From: Tissierella simiarum
GTDB taxonomy: Bacteria; Bacillota; Clostridia; Tissierellales; Tissierellaceae
Length of the DNA stretch: 64,000 nt
Assembly (NCBI RefSeq): GCF_018917865.1
Contig: NZ_JAHLPM010000002.1
Span: 62,001-126,000, forward strand
Direction: 5' to 3'
In this document: positions 7,682 to 17,190 of the stretch, piece by piece
How positions within the stretch are numbered: the stretch's first letter is position 1
Layout: every line of letters begins with the position of its first letter
Program-made: the position numbers and the translations under genes
Notes under the pieces: model-generated
What the model saw: only the letters and a program-made list of their open reading frames with translations
Told to the model about the DNA's origin: nothing
Database searches by the model: none

Positions 7682-10387
7682 TTACATACTAATAATATTC
7701 CTTACTATAAAACAGATAGCATCTATATCAAATTTTATTTTATAATACTCCTCTATGACTTTTATAACTTCTTTAACTAAACTTATTTCCTTATCATATT
7801 TTCCCAATATTAAATCCTTATAATAGCAAGTTGGACTAAGTCCTCCACCTACTAAATTATTGATACTACAGGCCATATGTACTTTTAATCCTGTATAAGT
7901 GGCTTGTGACATCTTTTTGTTAATATTTCTCTCAATGTTTAATATAAAATCATCATATATTTTTTCATATATAGATAAATCAATATTTTGCAGCTCATCT
8001 TCCAATGCTTTTGCAAAGCTTTCATAACTGCTGCTTGTAGCTTTTCCTTCTATAATATTTATCAGCTTATCACAATCATTATCCATAAAAACATCATAAG
8101 TCGATATATAAGGTATCCCATATATATTAGGATTGATAGTACCAACTATAGCTAAAATATTTTTTTCTTTTGATATATTATTAATCTGTTTAAACATATG
8201 ATCTTTATTATTCAAAGACATAGGAAAAACTTCTAAATTATGCTTTTTAATATTAACCTTACTTTCAATAAAACTTTTAAGCTTTATTGCACTTCCTTCT
8301 CCCGTGGTACATAAAGTCACTATTATATTTTCCTTGTTCGGCAGAAAGTGTTCTCTTACCTTCATATTGTAAGATGTATACTGGTATACATTCTTTAGCA
8401 TTTCTTCATATATTTTTTCAATATCCGATTCGATAATAGCTTTTCTTGAACATTCTAATGCTATTGGAGTGGTAACCATATCTATAGATTTTATCTTTAT
8501 TCCAGTATCTCTACTAATCAACTCTCCGAATATACCTAAAGAGCCCATATCTACTAATAGAAGGGTACCTGCTCCTTGTTCTTTTTTTATTATTAATTCC
8601 TTTAATTCTTCATAGGCATCTTTTGTACTTTTCTCTAAAGGCATATCATATCCGTAAACATTATTTGCTCCTACTAAAGAATTCACTACTTCTGCCATAG
8701 ATGAAGCTGTGGCTCTGCCATGCATGGCAATTATAACTATGGGCTTGCCATATGCTGACTTATTTTCTATTTCATCTACAGTTAAAAACATAGTAATAAA
8801 CCCTATTTCATCTTCAGGAACTGTTATTCCATAATTTGACTCTATTTTCTTAGATAATTCTTCTGCTATTTCATATTCCTTACCATAATCTTTTTGTATA
8901 TTTTCTAGATTATGATTGACTATATCTTTATTTTCTTTCAATCTATTTATGCTTCCATTTATATGAAGACATAAACCGTAAAAAACTTTATTGGGAAAAA
9001 TCCTATCTAACTTTTTACTAGCATCTCGTAAAAAACTTTCCACTATATCTATAAGTTTTTCATCTACAATTTTTGAAAGCTGTTCTTTATGAATTCCCAG
9101 CTTAAAACTTCTCATAAAGTTTTTAAAGTAATTTTCTATATCTAATTCCATCATCAATCTTATATCTTCTGCCTTTAAATCCCTTTGCTGAAGTTCATTC
9201 ATTCTCTTTTCTATTTCTTCATAAAAATTATCTGGTAAAGAGTAATCCCCTTCTTCTAAAAAACTTTTAGGTCCTTTGGATGTAAACTCTAGTCTAGCAT
9301 TATCTTTAATTAACTTGTCTACTTCATTTCTATGACTCTTATATATTAAAAGTCCTTGGTTAACATGGGAAGCAAAATCTGTACAATGAACTACTATATT
9401 TTTTAGTCCATTGGAAACAGAATTTAAAAAGGCATTGGCACAACCTAATTGTATATCACTTTTAAGCTGCCCCACATTTCCAGAACATTCATAAAGCAAA
9501 AGCTGCCTCATAGTGTTAGTAGAAACTTGTATACTTCTTCCTATTCTCCCAGCCTCTATAGTAAAAAATTCGTAAATTAATTGAAACCTTTCTTCTAAAC
9601 TTCTCTCCTTTAACTGAGGAATCTCTATAGTCATGGGAATCCTTCTAGTGAAAGTAGTCAGCAAAACATTGTCTATATCTTCAGTAGTAGCACATATTAT
9701 TAAAACCTTACTTTCTCTTTTCTTCTCGTCTCCTAAAGGCGTATATAATCCCTTATCTATAAGGTAGAATAGCATTTCTTGTCCTTCTGGAGGCAGTCTA
9801 TGAACTTCATCTAAAAATAAAACTCCTCCATTTGCCTTAGCAACTATTCCCTCTTTATCTTTATCTGCACCAGTAAAGGCACCTTTTTTACACCCAAAAA
9901 GATAGGTTAGCAAAAGCTGGGGATTGTTAGCATAATCTGCACAGTTAAAAGCAATAAAAGGTGAATCTATAGGAAATGTAGAATTTTCTATGGCAAAATT
10001 AAACATCAATTCTGCAAACATAGTCTTACCTACTCCACTAGGCCCTAATATTAAAGTATGTAATCCGTTAGGAGGATACAATATGGCAGCCTTAGCCTGT
10101 TGTATACTCTTCTTAAGAGAATCACTACTTCCAATTAACATATCAAAATTTCCCGTAGTCTTAAAAGTAGTTGTTCCCCTTTTCTCATCTTTATTTAAGG
10201 TATATAATACGGGTTTCCCTCTAATTTTTAAAAGCTTTCCTTCTTTATACAGTTCATTTAATAAGGAGCTGGCATTACTTCTATGCATATTTAACATTTT
10301 TGCAATTTCTCCAGCAGAAATACCTTTGGAAGAATTGACAATAGATTCTTTAACAATAGCAAAAACCTTTTCTTTATTGTTCTTCAT
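7682..10387 (-). CDS. LevR/ManR-like sigma-54 activator with PRD and EII domains
   Basis: About 901 residues. In order: a winged helix-turn-helix (residues 1-65), an AAA+ sigma-54 interaction domain with Walker A GPSGVGKT, the GAFTGA loop and Walker B GGVLFLDEVHR, a first PTS-regulation domain with LCLHING (about 440-560), an EIIA-mannose-like domain with AMHGRAT (about 570-690), an EIIB-Gat-like segment (NIIVTLCTTGEG) and a second PRD with LKVHMACSIN near the end. PTS phosphorylation of the histidines sets activity. ATG 10387 follows AGGAAG; the GTG nine bases earlier has no room for a ribosome site. It lies next to the PTS operon that carries a sigma-54 promoter. Confidence 0.92.
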   Translation of the reverse strand: MKNNKEKVFAIVKESIVNSSKGISAGEIAKMLNMHRSNASSLLNELYKEGKLLKIRGKPVLYTLNKDEKRGTTTFKTTGNFDMLIGSSDSLKKSIQQAKAAILYPPNGLHTLILGPSGVGKTMFAELMFNFAIENSTFPIDSPFIAFNCADYANNPQLLLTYLFGCKKGAFTGADKDKEGIVAKANGGVLFLDEVHRLPPEGQEMLFYLIDKGLYTPLGDEKKRESKVLIICATTEDIDNVLLTTFTRRIPMTIEIPQLKERSLEERFQLIYEFFTIEAGRIGRSIQVSTNTMRQLLLYECSGNVGQLKSDIQLGCANAFLNSVSNGLKNIVVHCTDFASHVNQGLLIYKSHRNEVDKLIKDNARLEFTSKGPKSFLEEGDYSLPDNFYEEIEKRMNELQQRDLKAEDIRLMMELDIENYFKNFMRSFKLGIHKEQLSKIVDEKLIDIVESFLRDASKKLDRIFPNKVFYGLCLHINGSINRLKENKDIVNHNLENIQKDYGKEYEIAEELSKKIESNYGITVPEDEIGFITMFLTVDEIENKSAYGKPIVIIAMHGRATASSMAEVVNSLVGANNVYGYDMPLEKSTKDAYEELKELIIKKEQGAGTLLLVDMGSLGIFGELISRDTGIKIKSIDMVTTPIALECSRKAIIESDIEKIYEEMLKNVYQYTSYNMKVREHFLPNKENIIVTLCTTGEGSAIKLKSFIESKVNIKKHNLEVFPMSLNNKDHMFKQINNISKEKNILAIVGTINPNIYGIPYISTYDVFMDNDCDKLINIIEGKATSSSYESFAKALEDELQNIDLSIYEKIYDDFILNIERNINKKMSQATYTGLKVHMACSINNLVGGGLSPTCYYKDLILGKYDKEISLVKEVIKVIEEYYKIKFDIDAICFIVRNIISM

Positions 10388-10464
10388 AAGCTCCACTTCC
10401 TATTAGGATAAATTTAATACCATTCTATCAATAATTGAAAAACTTCACAAGGAAAGCTAGAAAG

Positions 10465-10498
10465 AAAGCCAGTATTACATATAATGTAATCTGGCTTT
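10465..10498 (-). terminator. Bidirectional hairpin with AAAGCCAG arms
   Basis: Arms AAAGCCAG / CTGGCTTT with an inner ATTACAT / ATGTAAT stem. It separates the ABC remnant from the LevR-like gene. The T-run is modest on both sides. Confidence 0.65.
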
Positions 10499-10512
10499 TA
10501 ATTTATATATTA

Positions 10513-11013
10513 TTAAAGAGTTATAAATTCATCTACAATATCTTCAATTTCTTCATTATGAGTAATCAATAATATAATCTTATCTTCCTTTTCTTCACCC
10601 AATATTTCTTTAAGTCTAACTATGCTCCTAGAATCTAAAGCTGATATAGGTTCATCTAGTATCATCATCTTTGGGTTTTTTAGTAATGCTCTTATTTCGC
10701 ATATTTTCTGTTTTTCCCCACCTGATAAGTTTATATAATCACACTTACTATTTACTCTTTTATCTATGGATAGCTTTGAACACAATCTTTCTAGTCTATT
10801 ACTATCGTAAGACTGAATTCCAAAGGTTAAATTTTGACTTAAAGGTATGTTAATCACATACTGAAAACTTAATCTCTTTACTTCAATAGAATCTATATCA
10901 TCTATAATTTTACTTCTATTATGCTCTTGTTCCAAGTTTAAGATCTCTAACATTCTACCATAGCAAACTTTTGCATGTTGATAATTTTGCCCTAATGATA
11001 AGAAAGACTTCAT
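10513..11013 (-). pseudogene. Remnant of an ABC exporter, Walker A region deleted
   Basis: The readable frame of 166 residues begins in what looks like the end of an exporter membrane domain, then has the start of an ATPase domain (VKRLSFQY). It jumps straight to the Q-loop/helical part, then the signature LSGGEKQK, Walker B MMILDEP and the switch histidine LLITHNEE. About 60 residues with the Walker A loop are missing, so ATP cannot be bound in the normal way. The frame stays open upstream with exporter-like sequence but no proper start: the AAAGGAG in front is part of the opp terminator stem. I read it as a decayed exporter, perhaps from an older peptide-export locus. Confidence 0.7.
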
Positions 11014-11081
11014 GTTGGAAATACAAAGTTTAGATAAGTTACTTAAATTTTCAAAATTTCTTCCTAGTGAATTAACAATAA

Positions 11082-11136
11082 AAATTCTCCTTTCTAATAT
11101 CTATTACTTTTTAATTTCCATTAGAAAGGAGAATTT
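11082..11136 (-). terminator. Terminator of the opp operon
   Basis: Perfect 16-base arms (AAATTCTCCTTTCTAA and its complement) around a 23-base loop, followed on the minus strand by TTTTTA. It directly follows the oppF stop. Confidence 0.8.
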
Positions 11137-11138
11137 AT

Positions 11139-12086
11139 CTAAATTAATACTTTGTATTGTTCAATTTCTGATTTAGATGCATATATAAAGTGACCAGGTC
11201 TTATTTCGACTAATTCTGGTTCTTCTTTATCATAGTTATGAATACTTGGATCATAATAAATCCTTTTTCTATGTCTTTCATAGTTTGGATCAGCTAAAGG
11301 TATAGCAGATAGTAAAGATTTAGTATATGGATGAAGTGGATATTTATATAACTCTTCAGACTTTGCTAACTCTACTATCTTCCCATTATACATTACTCCT
11401 ATAGTATCTGAAAAATACTTAACAACAGATAAATCGTGAGCAATAAATAATACAGTTAATCCCAATTTCTTCTTTAATTCATTTAGCAGATTTAGTACCT
11501 GTGCTTGAATAGATACATCTAGAGCTGATATAGGTTCATCAGCAATTACTAAATCAGGATTAGTAATTAAAGCTCTTGCAATACCTATACGCTGTCTTTG
11601 ACCACCAGAAAACTCATGAGGATATCGAGTAGCATGATCTTTAGTAAGACCTACCGTTTCAAGCATATTATATATAAGTTCCATCATATGTTCTTCATTA
11701 TCACATAAATTATTAATTTTTAAACCTTCTCCTATAATTTCCTTTACGGTCATTCTTGGATTTAAGGAAGCTATAGGATCTTGGAAAATCATTTGGATAC
11801 CACGAGTTACTGATTTTTTTTCTTCCTTAGAAAGTTTCCTTGATATTAACTTTCCATTAAAATATACATTTCCGCCTGTAGGCTCGTATAATCTAATTAT
11901 AGATCTACCTGTAGTAGTTTTTCCACAACCAGACTCTCCAACTAGTCCAAAGGCCTCTCCTTTATTGATAGTAAAACTAATATCATCTACAGCCTTTACC
12001 ACTATTTTCTTCTTTCCAAATCCACTAGTAAAATATTGTTTTAAATTTTCAACTCTTAATACTGCATCCTCTTTAGTTTGTTTCAT
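11139..12086 (-). CDS. oppF: Oligopeptide ABC importer, ATP-binding subunit OppF
   Basis: 315 residues: Walker A GESGCGKTT, Q-loop QDP, signature FSGGQRQR, Walker B LVIADEP and H-loop IAHDLS, followed by the oligopeptide/dipeptide C-terminal extension. It powers peptide import together with OppD. The start overlaps the end of oppD by 14 bases, which indicates translational coupling. It is the last gene of oppABCDF. Confidence 0.93.
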   Translation of the reverse strand: MKQTKEDAVLRVENLKQYFTSGFGKKKIVVKAVDDISFTINKGEAFGLVGESGCGKTTTGRSIIRLYEPTGGNVYFNGKLISRKLSKEEKKSVTRGIQMIFQDPIASLNPRMTVKEIIGEGLKINNLCDNEEHMMELIYNMLETVGLTKDHATRYPHEFSGGQRQRIGIARALITNPDLVIADEPISALDVSIQAQVLNLLNELKKKLGLTVLFIAHDLSVVKYFSDTIGVMYNGKIVELAKSEELYKYPLHPYTKSLLSAIPLADPNYERHRKRIYYDPSIHNYDKEEPELVEIRPGHFIYASKSEIEQYKVLI

Positions 12087-13137
12087 TTTGCAGCACCTGC
12101 CTTTCTTGTTGCTTTTCTATTCGAATCTTTAATGCATCAGGCATATCAATCTTTGGAGCACTTGGATGTAAAAGCCAAGTGGCTGCATAATGAGTATCAC
12201 TTACTCTAAACATAGGAGGTTCTTCTTTAAAATCAATTTCCATAGCATATCTATTTCTAGGAGCAAAAGCATCTCCTTTAGGAGGATATAACATATTTGG
12301 AGGTGTTCCTGGTATAACTAACAGTTCATCTGTAGCATCTGTGTCTAAATCTGGCATAGAAGCTAACAAGCTCCAAGTATATGGATGCTTTGGATCATAA
12401 AATATTTCGTCTACCGTTCCAGTTTCAACAATTTTACCCGCATACATAACTGCTACTCTATCCGCCATATTAGCTACAACCCCTAAATCATGGGTAATAA
12501 ATATTACAGATATTTGTCTCTCTTTTTGTATTTCCTTTATTAAATCTAATATTTGTGCTTGAATAGTTACGTCTAAAGCCGTTGTAGGTTCATCACATAT
12601 TAATATATCTGGATCACAAGCTAAAGCTATGGCTATAACTATTCTTTGCCTCATTCCTCCAGAAAACTGAAATGGATATTGTTCATATCTCTTCTCTGGA
12701 TGTGGAATCCCTACAGCCCCCATTAATTTTATTGCCTTCTTCTTTGCTTCTTCTTTTGTAATATTTCCTTTTACTAACATGGCCTCCGTTATTTGCTTAC
12801 CAATTTTCATTACTGGGTCTAAAGATGACATAGGGTCCTGAAATATCATAGAAATTTCCGATCCTCTAATTTTGGTAAATTCTTTATCATTAAATTTAGT
12901 CAAATCTTTACCATTATAAAGGATTTCTCCTTTTTCTATATTGGCATTTTTGGCTAAAATCCCCATAATAGTCTTGTTTGTTACAGACTTCCCTGAACCA
13001 GATTCACCAACAATAGCTAGAGTTTCTCCCTTATGTAAATCAAAATTAACACCTCTAACAGCATGAACTTTTCCAGAAAAGGTGTTGAAGGTTATATATA
13101 AATCTTTTATTTGCAATACTTTTTCTCTATTTTCCAT
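12073..13137 (-). CDS. oppD: Oligopeptide ABC importer, ATP-binding subunit OppD
   Basis: 354 residues: Walker A GESGSGKS, signature FSGGMRQR, Walker B LICDEPTTALD, H-loop ITHDLG, then the C-terminal oligopeptide-transporter extension (PGTPPNML...). The usual iron-sulfur cysteine pattern of the extension is absent (RNRYAMEIDF where CxxR...C is common). It overlaps oppF by 14 bases and follows oppC by 16 bases, with AAGGAGG before ATG 13137. Confidence 0.93.
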   Translation of the reverse strand: MENREKVLQIKDLYITFNTFSGKVHAVRGVNFDLHKGETLAIVGESGSGKSVTNKTIMGILAKNANIEKGEILYNGKDLTKFNDKEFTKIRGSEISMIFQDPMSSLDPVMKIGKQITEAMLVKGNITKEEAKKKAIKLMGAVGIPHPEKRYEQYPFQFSGGMRQRIVIAIALACDPDILICDEPTTALDVTIQAQILDLIKEIQKERQISVIFITHDLGVVANMADRVAVMYAGKIVETGTVDEIFYDPKHPYTWSLLASMPDLDTDATDELLVIPGTPPNMLYPPKGDAFAPRNRYAMEIDFKEEPPMFRVSDTHYAATWLLHPSAPKIDMPDALKIRIEKQQERQVLQNETN

Positions 13138-13153
13138 GGCTACAACCTCCTTT

Positions 13154-14299
13154 CTATTCTTGTCCTCTTAATGTTGGGTCAAATGCATCCCTTAATCCAT
13201 TACCAAATAGATTAAATGCAAGCATTAATATAGATATTACCATAGCTGGAAATAAAGTTAAATGAGGATGGTTTAATAATACTTTTTGACCTTCTGCTAA
13301 TAAAACCCCAATAGAAGGCTCAGGTGCCCCAAGACCTAGTCCCAGATAAGATAACATGGATTCAGTAAAAATAAATCCCGGTACTGCCAAAGTAGCTTGA
13401 GTAATAATTGGTCCTATAGCATTAGGCAAAATATGTCTAAAAATCAAACTCCTATCTTTAGCTCCCATAGTTCTAGACGCTAACACATATTCTTGCCCTT
13501 TATATTTATAAAATTGAGCTCTTATCATACGACTCATACCTATCCAGCCAGTAAGAACCATTGCCAAAATAAAGGGTATTATACCTGCCCCCATATACAT
13601 AATAAATAACATTATCAGTACCAAGCTAGGAATTCCACCTAAGACTTCTGTGATTCTCTGCAACACCATATCTATCCAACCGCCATAATAACCGGAAACA
13701 GAGCCATAAACAACTCCAATAAACATATTGATTATAACAGCCATAACTCCGATAAATAAAGATACTCTTGAACCTCTCCATAGACGAGTCCACTGATCTC
13801 TTCCTATAGAGTCTGTTCCAAGCCAAAAATATACATCTTCAGCTTCATTTAATTTGTATGCATCCACCTTTATTACAGCCATGGCCACATCTCGACCTTG
13901 ATGCTTTACATTATATTCTTCCACTACTTTTATAAGTGCATCTCCGTACTTTTCTTCTATATTCTCTTTCCTTACTCTTATTTCTTTTGTTCCATCAAAA
14001 ATTCCGAGTTTCTCAAGCCCTGGAACTCTCGGTGGTAAAAATGCCCACTCCAAATGTTGTTCTCTATAAGTATATTCATTCATCATAGGCCCAAAAATAG
14101 CCATGAATACTATAAAAGCAATAATCCAACCAGATACAATTGCAGCCCTATTTTTCTTAAAACGAAGCATTGCATCCTTAAAAAATCCAATAGCCTCTCC
14201 TTCAAACTTTTCATCATATATCTTTTCATCCAACTGAACAAATTTAAAGTCTTTTTCTTTAATCTTTATTTCTTCTTTTAATTGTTTAGTAGTATCCAT
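13154..14299 (-). CDS. oppC: Oligopeptide ABC importer, permease OppC
   Basis: 381 residues, longer than the usual 300 or so. A cytoplasmic N-terminus leads to one membrane helix (AAIVSGWIIAFIVFMAIFG), then an extra loop of about 90 polar residues before LGTDSIGRDQWTRLWRGSR and the remaining five helices, with the EAA-type coupling loop ASRTMGAKDRSLIFRHILPN. The large external loop after the first helix is the odd point and may contact OppA. It shares the TAATG stop/start junction with oppB. Confidence 0.9.
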   Translation of the reverse strand: MDTTKQLKEEIKIKEKDFKFVQLDEKIYDEKFEGEAIGFFKDAMLRFKKNRAAIVSGWIIAFIVFMAIFGPMMNEYTYREQHLEWAFLPPRVPGLEKLGIFDGTKEIRVRKENIEEKYGDALIKVVEEYNVKHQGRDVAMAVIKVDAYKLNEAEDVYFWLGTDSIGRDQWTRLWRGSRVSLFIGVMAVIINMFIGVVYGSVSGYYGGWIDMVLQRITEVLGGIPSLVLIMLFIMYMGAGIIPFILAMVLTGWIGMSRMIRAQFYKYKGQEYVLASRTMGAKDRSLIFRHILPNAIGPIITQATLAVPGFIFTESMLSYLGLGLGAPEPSIGVLLAEGQKVLLNHPHLTLFPAMVISILMLAFNLFGNGLRDAFDPTLRGQE

Positions 14300-15249
14300 T
14301 ATTTTCTACCTCCTATACGAATTCGAGGATCAATAATTCCATAAGATAGGTCTACTAACAAAATACTGATAAGACCTATTAGAGAGTAGAAAAATAATAC
14401 AGCAATACTTAATGGATGATCTAATGCATTTATAGACCTAACCATTAAACTTCCAGTTCCAGGTATACTAAATATGTTTTCTACTACCATAGACCCTCCT
14501 AAGATTCCTAAAAACATAGGTACAATTATATTAGCTAAAGGTATAAAAGAATTACGTATAGCATGTTTTACAGTCGCTTGAACCTGGGATAATCCCTTAG
14601 TCTTTGCCAAAAGCATATATTCAGAATTCAAAGCATCACATAATTCTGCTCTCATATATCTAGTAATCCCCGCTATTCCAGAAAATGACAGAGAAAGTAT
14701 TGGTAGAATCATAGACTTAAACTTTGTCCAAGTAAGAGTAGGTTCTGTTGATAACAATATAGGAACTAAATCCCATTTAAAAGCCATATAATATTGCATT
14801 ACAGCTGCAAAAACGAAAGAAGGTACTGATATAAAGAAAATAGTTAGCGTAGAAATAGTATGATCTATTCTTGTATTCTTTTTCAATGCTGCAATTATTC
14901 CAAAAGTAATTCCTAGAGGCACCGTTAAAATAAGAGAAAAAATATTAAGTTGTAAAGTTATTGGTAACTTTTCAGCTATTATATTGAATACAGGGACCCT
15001 AGGTTGGACCTTCAGTGATGTCCCAAATTCAAAGGATAAAAAATCTTTCAAAAAATACCCATATTGAACTGGCAAGGGCTTGTCCAAATGATATTTTGCT
15101 TCAATAGCTTTTCTTACTTCTTGAGGAATCATAGGATCATCACCTACTATACTTCCTGGCATGGCATGGAGAACAAAAAAGGATATACTTATGATTAAAA
15201 ACAATGTAATTGCCATTGCAGCTAATCTTTGACCTATATATCTTAGCAT
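14299..15249 (-). CDS. oppB: Oligopeptide ABC importer, permease OppB
   Basis: 316 residues with about six membrane helices, the classic N-terminus MLRYIGQRLAAMAITLFLI and the coupling motif LAKTKGLSQVQATVKHAIRN. It forms the membrane channel with OppC. It lies downstream of oppA, separated by a 42-base palindrome that probably reduces expression relative to the binding protein. Confidence 0.93.
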   Translation of the reverse strand: MLRYIGQRLAAMAITLFLIISISFFVLHAMPGSIVGDDPMIPQEVRKAIEAKYHLDKPLPVQYGYFLKDFLSFEFGTSLKVQPRVPVFNIIAEKLPITLQLNIFSLILTVPLGITFGIIAALKKNTRIDHTISTLTIFFISVPSFVFAAVMQYYMAFKWDLVPILLSTEPTLTWTKFKSMILPILSLSFSGIAGITRYMRAELCDALNSEYMLLAKTKGLSQVQATVKHAIRNSFIPLANIIVPMFLGILGGSMVVENIFSIPGTGSLMVRSINALDHPLSIAVLFFYSLIGLISILLVDLSYGIIDPRIRIGGRK

Positions 15250-15290
15250 CGGCTTACTACTCCTTTCAATGTTACTTAAAGTTTATATCT

Positions 15291-15332
15291 ATATTTGAGC
15301 AATTATAGTTTAAACTATAATTGCTCAAATAT
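15291..15332. repeat. 42-base perfect palindrome between oppA and oppB
   Basis: Two 21-base arms meet without a loop at GTTTAAAC. It lies within the operon, between the binding-protein gene and the permease genes. As RNA it would form a long hairpin just after oppA; there is no T-run after it on the minus strand. It is likely an mRNA-stabilising or partial-attenuation element that gives excess OppA. Confidence 0.75.
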
Positions 15333-15390
15333 GATTGACTATTATATTCATTTACAATCCAGAATTGAAAATATTAGAATTTTCATGTTG

Positions 15391-17190
15391 TTATTGATCT
15401 AATATTTCTGCTTGATATGGAGCAAACCCTACCTCTGGCATATATTTACCACCAGTTATCAGTTTAATTCTATCTTGATACATCACAGCGTTATTGTTTT
15501 GGAATATAGGTATTAATGGTATCTCATCCATTAGTATCTCTTCCATTCTAACTAAAGCTTCTATTCTTTCTTCTGGTTTATTCATTAGATCCCCTTGCGT
15601 AGTTCTTTTGAATAATTCATCAAATTCCTTATTATACATTGTGTCAGTTTTATTTGGAAAATCACTAGTCCAAACTACCATACTCTTCCATGCATTAAAT
15701 GTATTTTGTCCTCTAGCACCAATACCCATATCATAATCGCCATTTTCATAGGTATCATATGCTGCCATAGGAGGCATAGCTCTTAATGTAATATCTAGTT
15801 TATCAGATCCGAACAATTTTTCGTATTCTTCTTCTGCTACCTCTGATAATCTCTTCATAGTTTCTTGTGCTTCAAAATATATTATTTCTATCTGTATTTT
15901 TTTATTCCCATTAGCTGCATAAGCTTTCTCAAAATATTCCTTTGCTAGCTCTGGATTGTAACCGCTTCCCTCTGGAGTAATTGCCTTTGCTTTTTCAGTA
16001 TCACGATATTTTAAGCCTTCTTTCCAATCTCCTACCATACAAGGTGTGGATATATAATATGGAGAAGAGGCATATACTTTAAATACACCTTTTGATATAG
16101 CATCTCTATTGATTCCGTAGAATAATGCTTTTCTTAAATCCTTATTTTGTAAAATAGGGTTCTTCTCTGACTTCCCATTTATATAGAATCCCCATACAGT
16201 ATTAGCTTCTTGGAATACTATTCTTGGATCTTCTGCATATTTTTCATAATCATCACCAGTAACTGATACTGCTTCTAACTCTCCTTTTTCAAATAACTGT
16301 ATTCTAGTAGAATTTTCACTGATAACTCTTTCTTCTATTCTATCTGGTGTATAATAATCAGCTACAGGAGTTCCTGTATTCTTTTCATATACTTTATGTT
16401 GATCTCTAACCCACTCTGTCAATTTATAAGTTCCTGAAGAAGGTGTTTTTTCCAAAGATGTAGCATAGTCAGTTTCCTTTAGACCTTTCGAATCTTCTTC
16501 TCCTTCTTTCTTTACCTTTTCTTTCATTCCAGCTTCATATAATTCTTTATGTACTGGAGTTGTAGCTTGATATCCTCTACTAAATGTCAATAGAACATCT
16601 ATTTCCGGCATTTGTGTCTCTAATTTTATTTCTAATGTGTAATCATCTAACGCTTTAATTCCAACTTCTTCCCATTCTACTTCACCTTTAAAATATTCTA
16701 AAGCATTTACAACTGGAATAGTATCAAATAACGCTCTAGCACCACTATTGATTAGTTCTGGGTCTAACAACATTTTCCATGACCATACATAGCTATTTGC
16801 ATCAATAGGGGTCCCATCTGTCCATTTTATATCTTTCTTTAATTTAAATACCCAAGTTATTCCATCTTCAGTAGTAGGTAACGCTTCTGCATGATTTGGA
16901 ATGAATTTTAATCCTTCACTTTCTTTATCATAAATTAAGTCTAATAGATTTCCATAAATTAGTTCCATTACATAGCTTTCAGATGTACTATCACTTACAT
17001 GGGGATTAAGAGTATCAGTAGACATACCACTTTTTCTATACACTTTTGGTCCAGTAGATTCCGCCTTTTCCACTTCTACTTCTTCCTCTTCCTTTGTAAC
17101 ATCTTGAGTCTTTTTACCACATCCAGCTAATATTGACATGGTCATAGCTATTATTAGCATAAGAGCTAACAATTTTTTGAACTTTTTCAT
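15391..17190 (-). CDS. oppA: Oligopeptide-binding lipoprotein OppA
   Basis: 599 residues. The signal peptide ends in a lipobox, LAGC, with Cys24, so the mature protein is lipid-anchored outside the membrane. The family 5 solute-binding fold follows (NPHVSDSTSESYVMELIYGNL, then VWSWKMLLDPE, and a final DEIPLIPIFQNNN). It captures peptides for OppBC. First gene of the operon; GGAGGG lies before ATG 17190. Confidence 0.93.
   Translation of the reverse strand: MKKFKKLLALMLIIAMTMSILAGCGKKTQDVTKEEEEVEVEKAESTGPKVYRKSGMSTDTLNPHVSDSTSESYVMELIYGNLLDLIYDKESEGLKFIPNHAEALPTTEDGITWVFKLKKDIKWTDGTPIDANSYVWSWKMLLDPELINSGARALFDTIPVVNALEYFKGEVEWEEVGIKALDDYTLEIKLETQMPEIDVLLTFSRGYQATTPVHKELYEAGMKEKVKKEGEEDSKGLKETDYATSLEKTPSSGTYKLTEWVRDQHKVYEKNTGTPVADYYTPDRIEERVISENSTRIQLFEKGELEAVSVTGDDYEKYAEDPRIVFQEANTVWGFYINGKSEKNPILQNKDLRKALFYGINRDAISKGVFKVYASSPYYISTPCMVGDWKEGLKYRDTEKAKAITPEGSGYNPELAKEYFEKAYAANGNKKIQIEIIYFEAQETMKRLSEVAEEEYEKLFGSDKLDITLRAMPPMAAYDTYENGDYDMGIGARGQNTFNAWKSMVVWTSDFPNKTDTMYNKEFDELFKRTTQGDLMNKPEERIEALVRMEEILMDEIPLIPIFQNNNAVMYQDRIKLITGGKYMPEVGFAPYQAEILDQ

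Noticed and set aside
9990-10406. 138-residue plus-strand frame inside the LevR-like gene
   Set aside because: It is antisense to conserved HTH/AAA+ coding sequence and has no ribosome site.
11085-11100. AAAGGAG ribosome site for the ABC remnant
   Set aside because: It is the right arm of the opp terminator hairpin, and only non-standard start codons follow, so it does not rescue the remnant.
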